Positions 43,756-52,527 of a DNA stretch of 64,000 bases are shown here, piece after piece. Source of the DNA: Chryseobacterium populi (GTDB taxonomy: Bacteria > Bacteroidota > Bacteroidia > Flavobacteriales > Weeksellaceae). Positions within the stretch are counted from its first letter, which is position 1. Each line of letters opens with the position of its first letter. The stretch is from positions 124,001 to 188,000 of the forward strand of contig NZ_AKJY01000012.1 of NCBI RefSeq assembly GCF_000282115.1. The letters run 5' to 3'. The notes beneath the pieces were generated by a model that was given only the letters and a program-made list of their open reading frames with translations, was not told the DNA's origin and ran no database searches. Made by a program: the position numbers and the translations under genes.

Positions 43756-45564
43756 ATGGCAAAGCCTTTTAACCGAACCATCACTTTATTTGGAATTTAT
43801 AAGCAGCTCGTTCCTTTCATTAAGCCTTACCGTTTAATGATCTACGGAACCCTGTTTCTTACCTTTTTAGGAGCTCTTGCCGCACAGGTAAACCCTATTG
43901 TATTAAAATATACGGTGGATGAAGTTACCAAACTTACCCGTCTCCCGCATCCGATGTCTGAAGGCATTCATATCCTGATCGTGATCTCCATTATTTTATT
44001 AGGAAAAGAATTGCTGAATATTTTCATCAATTTCGGGCAGAAATTTTATGGAGAGAAAATCAGGATCAATGTAAGCTCTGTGCTTGCCCAGTCGGCGATT
44101 GATAAAATATTGACCTACCGGGTTGCTTATTTCAACGATGAAAACCATGAATCAGGAAAGCTACAGATCAGAATCGATAGAGGAATTGAAAGCTTAACAC
44201 GACTGGTCCAGAATTTTTTCATAGATATGCTGCCGTTGTTCTCTAATGCGATTATTGCCTTGATTATCATGTATATGCAGAATGTGTATGTAGGCTTGGT
44301 TTCCACGATTATTGTTCCCATTTATTTTTATATCAGTGCTTTACAGGCCAAAAAATTAGGTGGTGTCCGCCGCCAGTTGAGAAACCAGAGAGAAAGAAAA
44401 ACTTCAGGATTACTGAATCTTATCAACTCTATCATGGTGATCAAAAGTTTTGTCCGTGAAAAGTTTGAAGGCAAAAAACAGTATGACCTGCAGATGGAAT
44501 TGATGGAAAGTCAGATGTTCACCAGGAAAACCAACTTTATTTATGATGGTTTAAAAACTTTTATAGAACAATTCGGGGTGGTATTAATTATTCTTTTGAC
44601 CGTTTATCTTGTGCTAGACCAGCAGATGACCATCGGTGCTATTATGCTTCATATTATGCTTTTCAATAATGTTTCGGCTCCGATCCGCCAGCTTCACCGT
44701 ATTTATGATGATATGAATGATGCCATGATTTATGCAGAAGGCTATTTTGAAATTTTAAATGCAGATGATGAAAAAGAGCAAAACGGAATTTTTGTAGAAA
44801 AAGAAATTAAAGGGACCTTTGAATTAAAAAATGTAGATTTTACTTATCCCAACGGGACACAGGCTTTACATGATGTTTCGATGAAAATTGAAAATGGCAA
44901 GACGACTGCTCTGGTAGGGTTAAGCGGTGCCGGAAAATCGACGGTCATTAATCTTCTCTGCAAATTTTATCTTCCTGATTCGGGTGAAATTATACTGGAT
45001 GGTATCAACCTGAATAATTTTGAAAACACTTTCCTTAGAAATGATATTGGTCTGGTGCTTCAGAAAAATCATATTTTCCAGGGAAGCATTGAAGACAATA
45101 TCCGTTATGGAGATATGAATGCATCTTTCGAAGAAATTCAGGAAGCTGCGAAAAAAGCCTATCTCCATGATCAGATTTTAGATTTGCCCGAAAAATACCA
45201 GCATGACGCAACACAGCTTTCGGGAGGTCAGCAACAAAGAATTGCCATAGCGAGGTTATTTTTAAAAAATCCGCCGATTATTTTCCTTGATGAGCCGACT
45301 GCAAGTCTGGATGCAATTGCTACAGAGCAGATCAAAAATTCTCTGGATGCGATAAAAGAGGGACGAACCGTCATTATTATTTCCCATTCATTATCCCAGA
45401 TTTTGGATTCAGATAAAATCTATGTGATGAAAAAAGGAAAAGTGGTTGAAAGCGGAACCCATGATGAACTGGTACAGATAAACGGAACATACCGTGAAAT
45501 CTTTGATGCATCGGCACGAAGCCTTAATCTTGACAAGCTGGTGAGTACATTCAGAGAAAATTAA
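43756..45564 (+). CDS. ABC transporter, fused permease and ATPase (MsbA-like)
   Basis: A 602-residue half-transporter of the type 1 exporter fold. Six helices occupy about residues 15-320, including YRLMIYGTLFLTFLGALAAQV. The ATPase domain begins near FELKNVDFTYPNGTQALHDVSMKI: Walker A GLSGAGKST near 396, signature LSGGQQQRIAIARLFL, Walker B PIIFLDEPTASLDA, and switch His in IIISHSLSQI. It works as a homodimer. The resemblance is to MsbA and multidrug exporters; with lptB just upstream, a lipid A-core flippase is possible, though not shown. Confidence 0.92.
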   Translation: MAKPFNRTITLFGIYKQLVPFIKPYRLMIYGTLFLTFLGALAAQVNPIVLKYTVDEVTKLTRLPHPMSEGIHILIVISIILLGKELLNIFINFGQKFYGEKIRINVSSVLAQSAIDKILTYRVAYFNDENHESGKLQIRIDRGIESLTRLVQNFFIDMLPLFSNAIIALIIMYMQNVYVGLVSTIIVPIYFYISALQAKKLGGVRRQLRNQRERKTSGLLNLINSIMVIKSFVREKFEGKKQYDLQMELMESQMFTRKTNFIYDGLKTFIEQFGVVLIILLTVYLVLDQQMTIGAIMLHIMLFNNVSAPIRQLHRIYDDMNDAMIYAEGYFEILNADDEKEQNGIFVEKEIKGTFELKNVDFTYPNGTQALHDVSMKIENGKTTALVGLSGAGKSTVINLLCKFYLPDSGEIILDGINLNNFENTFLRNDIGLVLQKNHIFQGSIEDNIRYGDMNASFEEIQEAAKKAYLHDQILDLPEKYQHDATQLSGGQQQRIAIARLFLKNPPIIFLDEPTASLDAIATEQIKNSLDAIKEGRTVIIISHSLSQILDSDKIYVMKKGKVVESGTHDELVQINGTYREIFDASARSLNLDKLVSTFREN

Positions 45565-45575
45565 TTTTTAAATAT

Positions 45576-45620
45576 TACAAATAAGCTCAACAGTATTGCT
45601 GTTGAGCTTATTTTTTTTAA
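45576..45620 (+). terminator. Bidirectional terminator after the MsbA-like gene
   Basis: AATAAGCTCAACAG (45580-45593) pairs with CTGTTGAGCTTATT (45599-45612) across TATTG, followed by a T tract. It also lies past the end of the convergent AhpD-like gene. Confidence 0.88.
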
Positions 45621-45634
45621 TCTTTTGCTGAAAG

Positions 45635-46096
45635 TTAATTTTTCTCGGGAACCTGATAAGTTCCAACCTCAGCTCCAAAAGCAATATTCACCCTGTTGTA
45701 GCTGTTGATGGCAATAACAGCCATGGTAAGATCTACCATTTCGGTTTCAGAAAAATGTTGGCTTACTTCCGAATAAATTTCATCAGAAACTTCTTTTCCG
45801 TCTAAAGTGGTAAGGCTTTCTGCCCATAATAATCCGGCTTTTTCTCTTTCAGAATAAAATGTACATTCTCTCCATGTACTTACCAGATAGATTCTCTGTT
45901 CGGTTTCTCCCTTTGATCTTAATTGTTTTGAATGCATATCCAGGCAGAAAGCACAGCCGTTGATCTGTGAAACCCGGAAATAAAGAAGCTCTAAAAACGA
46001 GTTGTCGATTGATGAATGTTCTACATGATGTCCCATGGTGTGAAGTGCGTTTACAGCTTTGTTTCCCATTGCGAATGCGTTGATTCTTTGTGACAT
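45635..46096 (-). CDS. Carboxymuconolactone decarboxylase family protein (AhpD-like)
   Basis: A 153-residue all-helical protein with the AhpD core. SQINGCAFCLDMHSKQLRSKGETEQRIYLVSTWRE, given here in part, contains the redox pair C-x-x-C (CAFC) followed by H three residues on, the AhpD active site. ERAAL-type text (ERE KAGLLWAE) follows. It is probably a peroxidase-type or thiol-disulfide antioxidant protein. A -7 element precedes it, and a Crp-like regulator gene lies upstream in the same direction. Confidence 0.92.
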   Translation of the reverse strand: MSQRINAFAMGNKAVNALHTMGHHVEHSSIDNSFLELLYFRVSQINGCAFCLDMHSKQLRSKGETEQRIYLVSTWRECTFYSEREKAGLLWAESLTTLDGKEVSDEIYSEVSQHFSETEMVDLTMAVIAINSYNRVNIAFGAEVGTYQVPEKN

Positions 46097-46123
46097 AATA
46101 ATTTGTTTTGATTAATGATGTGA

Positions 46124-46131
46124 CAAATGTA
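46124..46131 (-). promoter_or_regulatory. Promoter -7 element for the AhpD-like gene
   Basis: TACATTTG on the minus strand, 27 bases upstream of the ATG at 46096. Confidence 0.6.
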
Positions 46132-46171
46132 TGAGACAATTTTCTGTAATTTTTTTACAAATGATAAAAAA

Positions 46172-46747
46172 CTATTTTTGTGCGCGGATTCTGCTTAAAG
46201 ATACCTGGGTAATTCCTATATAATCGGCCAGGTCACCAAGGCTGATGCGCTGGATAAGCTGTGGCCTCTGTTTCAAAAAATTGTTATAACGCTTTTTACC
46301 ATCGTCTTCAAGCATTTCACTTATCCTTCCCATCATATTGACAGGAGCTTTTGAATATAATTTGCTGAAAAGTGTTTCTGCAGAATGATGTTTTTTGCAT
46401 AAATCTTCAACCACATCTTTATGGATGCGTAAAACCTCAACGGGCTCCAATGCAACGATCATATACTTTGAAGGATTTCCGGTTAAAAATCCGCTCAGTT
46501 CCGTGAAAAAAGAATTTTCCGCAAAAAAGGTCATAATGAAATCTTTATCTCCGTTGTCAAAGAAAAGTTTAACCAGACCTTTTTCAAGGAAATAAAAATA
46601 TTTACAGGTTTCATCAGATTTTAATAAAAAATCGCCTTTTCTGTAATTTTTTAATTCTAAATTTGAAACCAATTCATCAATTACAATCTGTTCGGACGTT
46701 GAAATTTTCTCAATGGTCTGGACGAAATGAGTATAATACATAATCAA
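46172..46747 (-). CDS. Crp/Fnr family transcriptional regulator
   Basis: A 191-residue regulator. The N-terminal two thirds form a cyclic-nucleotide-binding-like beta roll (YRKGDFLLKSDETCKYFYFLEKGLVKLFF). The C-terminal HTH has QRISLGDLADYIGITQVSLSRIRAQK, the recognition helix being ITQVSLSRIR. It lacks cysteines for an iron-sulfur cluster of the Fnr type. It ends 75 bases before the AhpD-like gene, which it may regulate. The extreme start has three possible Met codons (MIMYYTHF); the difference is two residues. Confidence 0.9.
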   Translation of the reverse strand: MIMYYTHFVQTIEKISTSEQIVIDELVSNLELKNYRKGDFLLKSDETCKYFYFLEKGLVKLFFDNGDKDFIMTFFAENSFFTELSGFLTGNPSKYMIVALEPVEVLRIHKDVVEDLCKKHHSAETLFSKLYSKAPVNMMGRISEMLEDDGKKRYNNFLKQRPQLIQRISLGDLADYIGITQVSLSRIRAQK

Positions 46748-46845
46748 TATTACGTGGGATTCTTAAGTATTTAAAGATAATGAAAATTGTGATTTTTACT
46801 ATATTTAAGTTTTCTTACAAAAGCGTGTAGATTTATCAGCCTAAA

Positions 46846-47796
46846 ATGAATGATCATTACCTTAAAAAGCTCGACAGGGTAACCGCTATCCTTACACAAT
46901 TGCAGTCTAAACCTTTGGTAAGGGCACAGGATCTTGCTGAAAAATTCGAGGTAAGCATCCGTACCATTTATCGGGACGTAAAAACTCTTGAGAACGCCGG
47001 AATTCCTATTGTAGGTGAAGCGGGGAGTGGTTATTCCCTGATGGATGGCTATAAACTTCCACCTGTAATGTTTACTAAAGAAGAAGTTTTAAGCTTTATT
47101 ACCGCTGAAAAACTGATGCAGAAATTTTCACATCAAAGTCTTGGAAGCCATTACCAGACGGCGATGGAAAAAGTACGTTCGGTGCTGAAGTATTCTGATA
47201 AGGATTTGATCCAGAATATTGAAAAGCAGATTGACGTTTTCAATTATCATGCAGTGTCCACGAATTCCATTAAGAATGTCATTCCGGTGATTCTTGAAAG
47301 TATTGCCGAGAAAACCCAGTTAACCATAGAATATAAAACGGTTCATTCAGAAGTTTCCAACAGGACTATAGAAGCGGTCGGAATTTTTTTTGAATTTAAT
47401 TACTGGTACATTATGGCTTTTTGTACGCTGAGAAAAGATTTCCGGCAGTTTAGAGTTGACAGGATCCTTCAGATAAGTAAAACTCAGACCCCTTTTTCAC
47501 AGGAATATGGACCAATCAATGATTACAGAAGAAATTCAAACGGTGAGAAAACGAAAGTCAGGCTTTTGGTCGAAAAAAAAGTAATGGGACATATCGTTAA
47601 CTCTAAAAAATATTATGGATTTATCGGAGAAACGGAAACAGCCAGAGGTGTCGAAATGACCTTTGAAACAGAGTGGATAGAAGAAGGTTTTCCTCGCTGG
47701 CTGATTACTTTTGCTGATTATGCAGAAATTTTAGAACCTGACTCTTTGAAAATAAAACTTAAAAATCTGATTACTAATCTTTCAAAGAATTTATAG
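46846..47796 (+). CDS. YafY-type transcriptional regulator (HTH_11 and WYL domains)
   Basis: A 316-residue regulator. The N-terminal HTH is RVTAILTQLQSKPLVRAQDLAEKFEVSIRTIYRDVKTLENAGIPIVGEAGSGY, seen here in parts, with the recognition helix SIRTIYRDV. The WYL domain occupies about residues 150-230 (FFEFNYWYIMAFCTLRKDFRQFRVDRI), with WY-type and R-D residues that may bind a ligand. A C-terminal beta region (WCX-like) follows. It is divergent from the Crp-like gene, separated by 98 bases. The target genes are unknown. Confidence 0.93.
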   Translation: MNDHYLKKLDRVTAILTQLQSKPLVRAQDLAEKFEVSIRTIYRDVKTLENAGIPIVGEAGSGYSLMDGYKLPPVMFTKEEVLSFITAEKLMQKFSHQSLGSHYQTAMEKVRSVLKYSDKDLIQNIEKQIDVFNYHAVSTNSIKNVIPVILESIAEKTQLTIEYKTVHSEVSNRTIEAVGIFFEFNYWYIMAFCTLRKDFRQFRVDRILQISKTQTPFSQEYGPINDYRRNSNGEKTKVRLLVEKKVMGHIVNSKKYYGFIGETETARGVEMTFETEWIEEGFPRWLITFADYAEILEPDSLKIKLKNLITNLSKNL

Positions 47797-47798
47797 TA

Positions 47799-47832
47799 AA
47801 AAAGCCATCTCACAATTGTGAAACGGCTTCTT
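47799..47832 (+). terminator. Imperfect hairpin after the WYL regulator gene
   Basis: AGCC pairs with GGCT, and the inner TCACA pairs with TGTGA across AT, with an unpaired internal loop between. The downstream T tract is short, so it may be a weak terminator. Confidence 0.4.
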
Positions 47833-48020
47833 TGAGATTTGATATAATTTAAATAAAAGATGGTTTTATTTAAGATAAAAGACAAAAAAGGAAACAGCAA
47901 AATTATTTGTCTAAATTTAATTGGTGGATATTTTGGATAATCCTTTTTGTAATTTCGGAGTTTCACCTTTTTGTCTGAATTGAATCAACATTTTTAACCT
48001 CAGTAAAGGCATTAAAGGGG

Positions 48021-48512
48021 CTAAAATCTCTCCCAAAAAAAAGGGGGTTCAATGCCTAAAGCTCTCAGATAAACGTACCCCTGGCCTCTGTGGTGAATTT
48101 CATTATCCACGAAATAAAGAATATTTTGGTATACCGGAAATTCGTACTGCCCGAATAAATTGAAAGTCTCCTGAAAACGTTCTTCAGAAATCTGGCTGAA
48201 ATAATGATTGATAACTTCCGTTTCTTCATCCCATTTTTTCAGGATATCTTCTTTGGTTTTTGGCATAAAGCCTTCTTCATTATAAGCTTCTTCATTCTTG
48301 TTTACGATTCCTTTTAAAGCAGATCCGCCAATGCTGATGAGTTCTACTGCCAGTTTTGCAAACGGTCTCATTCCTGCTACTGAAAACTCAAATAATTCTT
48401 TTTCAGGAAATGCATCAATTACCCTTCTTGTCAGGTTTCTGTGGCCTTGCCAGTGCTCTAATAATTGTTCTGATGTGATGAACTGTTTTGTGGCTGTTGC
48501 TGTAGTTGTCAT
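48021..48512 (-). CDS. DinB family protein
   Basis: A 163-residue four-helix bundle protein. The putative metal triad is the His in LLEHWQGHRNLTRRVIDAF and two His in FVDNEIHHRGQGYVYLRALG near residues 137-138, typical of DinB/YfiT. Such proteins are often thiol transferases, for example with bacillithiol. It has its own promoter and no functional neighbour. Specific substrate unknown. Confidence 0.9.
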   Translation of the reverse strand: MTTTATATKQFITSEQLLEHWQGHRNLTRRVIDAFPEKELFEFSVAGMRPFAKLAVELISIGGSALKGIVNKNEEAYNEEGFMPKTKEDILKKWDEETEVINHYFSQISEERFQETFNLFGQYEFPVYQNILYFVDNEIHHRGQGYVYLRALGIEPPFFWERF

Positions 48513-48543
48513 ACTATTTTTGTTTAGTTTGTTATCGTTGATA

Positions 48544-48551
48544 CAAAGATA
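48544..48551 (-). promoter_or_regulatory. Promoter -7 element for the DinB gene
   Basis: TATCTTTG on the minus strand, 31 bases upstream of the ATG at 48512. Confidence 0.6.
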
Positions 48552-48802
48552 AGATGGGGTTGTGACAACAGTTTGTCAGTAGGATTTTAATGAATTGAAA
48601 AAAAATAAAAAATCTTTTGTTAATAAATAATTAAGATAAATGTTATATTATTTTAAGAATATAATAGGTTTTTATTCGTTTAAATTAATAAATGGAAGGT
48701 TGAAATACGATAAATGTTAGGCTTGGCTGGAAAGAAAGGTAATATTGAGAAATATTAAATAGGAAACCTGTAAAATTAATACTCAATTTAAATAGGGTTC
48801 GA

Positions 48803-48810
48803 TAATTTTG
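48803..48810 (+). promoter_or_regulatory. Promoter -7 element for the CmoA-like gene
   Basis: TAATTTTG, 13 bases before the ATG at 48824; the leader would be very short. Confidence 0.55.
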
Positions 48811-48823
48811 AAGAATAAATCTT

Positions 48824-49564
48824 ATGGCAGAAATTATTAATTCAGATGAGGTTTTCAGAGAAAAGCTTGAAAATCTTTCAGACTTTGAGTTCAATACTAA
48901 AGTTGCAGGTGTCTTTGATGATATGGTGAGCCGTTCTGTTCCTTTCTATGATGAAATTCAGAGAATGACCAGTGAACTGGCCGGAAATTATGCCCAATCC
49001 GGCACCAATGTATATGATTTAGGGTGTTCTACAGGTACTACAATGCTTTTAATGGATAAAACCGTTCGGGAAGGAATAAAGTTTGTGGGAATCGACGATT
49101 CAGAAGAAATGATTATCAAATGCAGGGAAAAACTTGAGAATTTTATCCTGAACCGGGATATTGAGCTTCTCGTTGCTGATCTTACCAAAAAAGTTCCTGT
49201 AGAAAATGCTTCCGTTGTTGTGATGGTGCTGGTATTACAATTTATCAGGCCAATTAACCGGCTGGAGATTATGAAAAAGATTTATAATGGAATGGTAAAA
49301 AACGGAGTGTTTATCCTGATCGAAAAAATTTTAACTGAAGAAAAATCGTTCAACAGGGAGTATATTGGTCACTATTACGATTTTAAACGTAGAAATAATT
49401 ACAGTGAACTGGAAATTTCGCAGAAAAGAGAAGCATTGGAAAATGTTCTGATTCCTTACAAAACCAGCGAGAATATTAATATGTTGCAGGAGGCGGGGTT
49501 CAGTGAAGTTGAGGTGTTTTTCAGATGGTATAATTTCACAGGTATTATTGCAAAAAAATTATGA
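48824..49564 (+). CDS. cmoA: Carboxy-S-adenosyl-L-methionine synthase homologue
   Basis: A 246-residue Rossmann-fold SAM-dependent protein whose length matches E. coli CmoA (247). VAGVFDDMVSRSVPFYDEIQRMTSELAGNYAQ, given here in part, NVYDLGCSTGTTMLLMD and VGIDDSEEMIIKCREKLENF correspond to CmoA segments, including the pattern DM-x2-RSVP-x-Y. CmoA makes carboxy-SAM from SAM and prephenate for tRNA wobble uridine modification with CmoB. No cmoB is next to it. The next gene, an isoprenylcysteine methyltransferase-like protein, overlaps it by 4 bases. Confidence 0.85.
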   Translation: MAEIINSDEVFREKLENLSDFEFNTKVAGVFDDMVSRSVPFYDEIQRMTSELAGNYAQSGTNVYDLGCSTGTTMLLMDKTVREGIKFVGIDDSEEMIIKCREKLENFILNRDIELLVADLTKKVPVENASVVVMVLVLQFIRPINRLEIMKKIYNGMVKNGVFILIEKILTEEKSFNREYIGHYYDFKRRNNYSELEISQKREALENVLIPYKTSENINMLQEAGFSEVEVFFRWYNFTGIIAKKL

Positions 49565-50280
49565 TACAGATTGGTAACTTTTTTTTCAGGTACAGAAATT
49601 TTTTATTTATTGTCCTGTATTTGTTATTATTTATTCCGTCACCACCATTATTTGGAGGGAAATCCGGTTCAGGTTATTATTGGATTGCCATTATTCTTGG
49701 GCTGATGATTACCGTTTCAGGGCAGCTGATCAGAGGCGGAACAATCGGCCTGGCCTATATTGTCAGGGGTGGGAAAGATAAAAAAGTGTATGCCGACGGA
49801 TTGGTTACAGAAGGTATTTTCAGCCATGTAAGAAATCCTTTATATGTAGGAAATATTTTAATGCTTTTAGGAGTTGGGATTCTGGCCAATTCATTACTGT
49901 ATACATTTATAGTGATGCCCTTATTTTTATTGATTTACCAATGTATTGTTCTTGCTGAAGAAAACTTTTTAAAAAATAAGTTCGGATCAGATTTTGACAA
50001 CTATACAAAGAGAGTCCACCGGTGGATTCCCAATATCTCAGGCCTAAATGAAACCTTCTCTGCAATGGAATTTAAATGGAAAAGATGGCTGATCAAGGAA
50101 TATAATACGCAGTTTATCTGGCTTTGTGGTATTGTGCTGATTCTTTTATTTAAATATCCGCAACTTACCAATAATGATGATAATTTCAGGAATGTACTGG
50201 CTGTCTTTTTTGTGCTGATATTTGCCGGATACTATTTCTTAATACGATATATGAAGAAATCCGGAAGGTGGATTGCCTGA
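49561..50280 (+). CDS. Isoprenylcysteine carboxyl methyltransferase-like membrane protein
   Basis: A 239-residue membrane protein with about five to six helices. The SAM-binding part has GIFSHVRNPLYVGNILMLLGVGI and AEENFLKNKFGSDFDNYTKRVHRWIP, the pattern of ICMT/PEMT (phospholipid methyltransferase) enzymes: H-x-R-N-P-x-Y and E-E-x-F-L. The two C-terminal helices exceed the minimal family core. In bacteria such proteins often methylate lipids or small molecules. It is coupled to the CmoA homologue by a 4-base overlap, so its acceptor or donor could be linked to that enzyme. Confidence 0.88.
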   Translation: MIQIGNFFFRYRNFLFIVLYLLLFIPSPPLFGGKSGSGYYWIAIILGLMITVSGQLIRGGTIGLAYIVRGGKDKKVYADGLVTEGIFSHVRNPLYVGNILMLLGVGILANSLLYTFIVMPLFLLIYQCIVLAEENFLKNKFGSDFDNYTKRVHRWIPNISGLNETFSAMEFKWKRWLIKEYNTQFIWLCGIVLILLFKYPQLTNNDDNFRNVLAVFFVLIFAGYYFLIRYMKKSGRWIA

Positions 50281-50344
50281 CCTGTCACTATAAAAAACTC
50301 TTAAAAAGCTTTGTCTGCTTGGCTTAAAGAAGTATTTTAGTAGT

Positions 50345-50914
50345 ATGAAAATTTATACTAAAACAGGAGATAAGGGACAAACTGCTTTGTATGGAGGAAC
50401 CAGAGTTTCCAAAGCCAGTGCAAGGGTAGACAGCTATGGAAATATAGACGAGCTTAATTCATTCATAGGAATTGCAAAAAGCCATATCGAAGATGCTGAA
50501 GTTTTAGCCCAGCTCAAAAAAATTCAGTTTGATTTATTTACAGTAGGCTCGGAAGCTGCAACTCCGGTTGATAAATTAATGTTGGCCAATGGGAAATCGC
50601 GTCTGCCATTAATTATTTCTGAAAAAGAGATTGAAGAACTGGAACAATGGATGGATGCTTTTGAAGATAAATTAGAGCCGCTTCAATATTTCATTCTTCC
50701 CGGTGGTGGAAAATCAGCAACATTTTTACATGCTGCAAGAACCATCTGCAGAAGAGCTGAACGTTCCTTGGTTTTCTTAAATGAATCAGAGGAAATACGC
50801 CCTGAACTCATTAAATACCTCAACAGACTTTCAGATTATCTTTTTGTTCTGGCAAGATATATTTCAAAATTAAATAACGAGCCGGAAGAATACTGGAATC
50901 CGAATGAAAGATAA
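50345..50914 (+). CDS. Cob(I)yrinic acid a,c-diamide adenosyltransferase (PduO-type)
   Basis: A 189-residue ATP:cob(I)alamin adenosyltransferase. MKIYTKTGDKGQTALYGGTRVSKASARVDSYGNIDELNSFIG, shown in part, is the ATP-binding N-terminus. FILPGGGKSATFLHAARTICRRAERSLV near residues 120-145 is the signature. It converts cobalamin to its adenosyl form. It overlaps the thiamine diphosphokinase gene by 11 bases. No other cobalamin genes or riboswitch are visible. Confidence 0.95.
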   Translation: MKIYTKTGDKGQTALYGGTRVSKASARVDSYGNIDELNSFIGIAKSHIEDAEVLAQLKKIQFDLFTVGSEAATPVDKLMLANGKSRLPLIISEKEIEELEQWMDAFEDKLEPLQYFILPGGGKSATFLHAARTICRRAERSLVFLNESEEIRPELIKYLNRLSDYLFVLARYISKLNNEPEEYWNPNER

Positions 50915-51551
50915 AGCATTACTTTTTATTAACGGTGATGCTCCCGATTCCCTTCCCAATCTGGAAAGCTATGATTTGATTGCCTGTACAGACGGAGCTT
51001 TTCATTACCTGAAAAGAATGGGTTTTCCTTTAGATAAACTCGATTTTATTTCCGGAGACTTCGATTCGCATTCCGGATCGGATGAAGATGTTTATCATGA
51101 AAAATTTATTCTTACACTGGATCAGGATAAAACAGATTTTCATAAAGCATTGGAAATTATTATCGGAAAAGGCTTTCATACTGTCGATGTTTTGGGAGCA
51201 AGCGGAGGGGAACAAGATCATTTTTTAGGAAATCTTACCGTTGCTTATTCATTTAAAAATCAGATGGATATCAAATTTTATGATGCATTTTCAGAATATT
51301 ATTTTGTCCCGAAAAACTTTATTTTAAAAGGGGCAAAAAATAAAATGATCTCATTATATCCGTTTCCAACAGTAAAAAATCTAACGACAAAAGGACTCAA
51401 TTGGCCTTTGACAAACGGAAGTTTAAGCATTATTTCAAAAATAGGAACAAGAAACTTTGCGGTAGATGATGAAGTCTCCATTGAATATGGATCCGGAGAT
51501 CTTCTTTTTTTCGTAGGAAGAAATGAGATAGAGTATCCGAACCTTAAATAA
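50904..51551 (+). CDS. Thiamine diphosphokinase
   Basis: A 215-residue thiamine pyrophosphokinase. DLIACTDGAFHYLKRMGFPLDKLDFISGDFDSHS, seen in parts, and DQDKTDFHKALEII contain the Asp residues for ATP and metal binding, while VDVLGASGGEQDHFLGNL is the family signature. The C-terminal beta domain ends with SIEYGSGDLLFFVG. It forms thiamine diphosphate from thiamine. It overlaps the adenosyltransferase gene by 11 bases, so the two cofactor genes are co-transcribed. Confidence 0.93.
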   Translation: MKDKALLFINGDAPDSLPNLESYDLIACTDGAFHYLKRMGFPLDKLDFISGDFDSHSGSDEDVYHEKFILTLDQDKTDFHKALEIIIGKGFHTVDVLGASGGEQDHFLGNLTVAYSFKNQMDIKFYDAFSEYYFVPKNFILKGAKNKMISLYPFPTVKNLTTKGLNWPLTNGSLSIISKIGTRNFAVDDEVSIEYGSGDLLFFVGRNEIEYPNLK

Positions 51552-51578
51552 ATATGAATAATAAAGGCTTTAAAATTA

Positions 51579-51628
51579 ACCACCCCGTCAAATCTGCGAT
51601 TTGCCACCCCTCCGGAGGAGGGGAATTA
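51579..51628 (+). repeat. Two-hairpin intergenic repeat element (REP-like)
   Basis: Two adjacent hairpins: CAAATC/GATTTG with a TGC loop (51589-51603), and CCCCTCC/GGAGGGG with a GGA loop (51607-51623), preceded by ACCACCCCGT and followed by AATTAT. The layout and the GC-rich core in AT-rich surroundings fit dispersed palindromic elements I recall from Chryseobacterium-type genomes. Only this copy is in the window. Confidence 0.6.
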
Positions 51629-51651
51629 TAATCTTTAAAAAACTTTTATAG

Positions 51652-52527
51652 TTGGGAAAACTATTTAAAATATCATTCTTATTAATTTCATTACTCTGTA
51701 TTTTTTCCTGCAAAGTGCAATCATTTTCTCCCCCTGTATATGGGAAAAATGAAACTGAAAAACAGATTGAAATTAAAAAAGTAAACAATTTCCGGACATT
51801 AGGAAATATCAGAAATTCTGAAGGGAAAACTTTAAAAGAAGGAATGTTTTACAGAAGCGGGCATCTTCATCAGCTTAAAAAAGGATCTTTTAAAAAACTG
51901 GAAGATCTGGGAGTTAAAGAAATTATTGACCTGAGAAATTCAAAAGAAATTTCCCAAAAACCTGATCGCTTTCCGGAACAGATGATTTATAAAAATTATT
52001 CTGCTTTTAATGATGAAGGCGACCAGCTTGATCAGGCAAAAAAGCTGGTGTTGAAAGGAAAAGTGCAGGCTTCTGATGCTGACCAAAGGATGCTGGATTT
52101 TTACAGGGATTATGTAACGGAAAATCCTGTGGTTATTAAGAAAATTATCACAGATATCCTGGAATCGGATCAGCCGGTCCTTTATCACTGTACAGCCGGA
52201 AAAGACAGGACAGGAATTATCACAGCTTTAATTCTGACTATTTTGAAATTTGATAAATCCACGATTTATAATGAATATTTTTTGTCTAATAATTTCAGAA
52301 AGGATCTGGTTCAGAAAAGACTTCGTCTGGCGGGCACGCTCCACTTCTTATATCCTGAAATGGATCTTAAGGTTTTGGAAAAATTAAGCTGGGTAGAAAG
52401 CCGTTATCTGGATGCAGCTTTTAATGAAATTAATAAAAAATACGGTTCAACAGAGGGCTACATTCAACAGGTTTTGGGAATTTCTGAAAATAAAAGAGAA
52501 CAATATATTCAGAAGTTTACCTATTGA
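51652..52527 (+). CDS. Lipoprotein tyrosine phosphatase (dual-specificity-like)
   Basis: A 291-residue protein that starts with TTG at 51652. The start is fixed by the lipoprotein signal peptide KISFLLISLLCIFSC with the lipobox Cys near residue 20; no in-frame ATG precedes the signal. The catalytic loop is HCTAGKDRTG (C-x5-R) near residue 182, with FYRSGHLHQL and EIIDLRNSKEI upstream, as in the Tyr_phosphatase3 family. It would be anchored in the envelope and may dephosphorylate protein tyrosines or phosphoinositides. A REP-like element precedes it. Confidence 0.88.
   Translation: MGKLFKISFLLISLLCIFSCKVQSFSPPVYGKNETEKQIEIKKVNNFRTLGNIRNSEGKTLKEGMFYRSGHLHQLKKGSFKKLEDLGVKEIIDLRNSKEISQKPDRFPEQMIYKNYSAFNDEGDQLDQAKKLVLKGKVQASDADQRMLDFYRDYVTENPVVIKKIITDILESDQPVLYHCTAGKDRTGIITALILTILKFDKSTIYNEYFLSNNFRKDLVQKRLRLAGTLHFLYPEMDLKVLEKLSWVESRYLDAAFNEINKKYGSTEGYIQQVLGISENKREQYIQKFTY

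Larger units (their letters stand above)
48513..48823 (+). other. Divergent intergenic region between the DinB and CmoA-like genes
   Basis: About 310 bases, AT-rich, with promoters pointing both ways: CAAAGATA at 48544-48551 (TATCTTTG on the minus strand) for the DinB gene, and TAATTTTG at 48803-48810 for the CmoA-like gene. Nothing else stands out. Confidence 0.55.

Noticed and set aside
50281..50344. Possible cobalamin or thiamine riboswitch before the adenosyltransferase/thiamine kinase genes
   Set aside because: The gap is only 64 bases and shows none of the conserved boxes of either riboswitch class.
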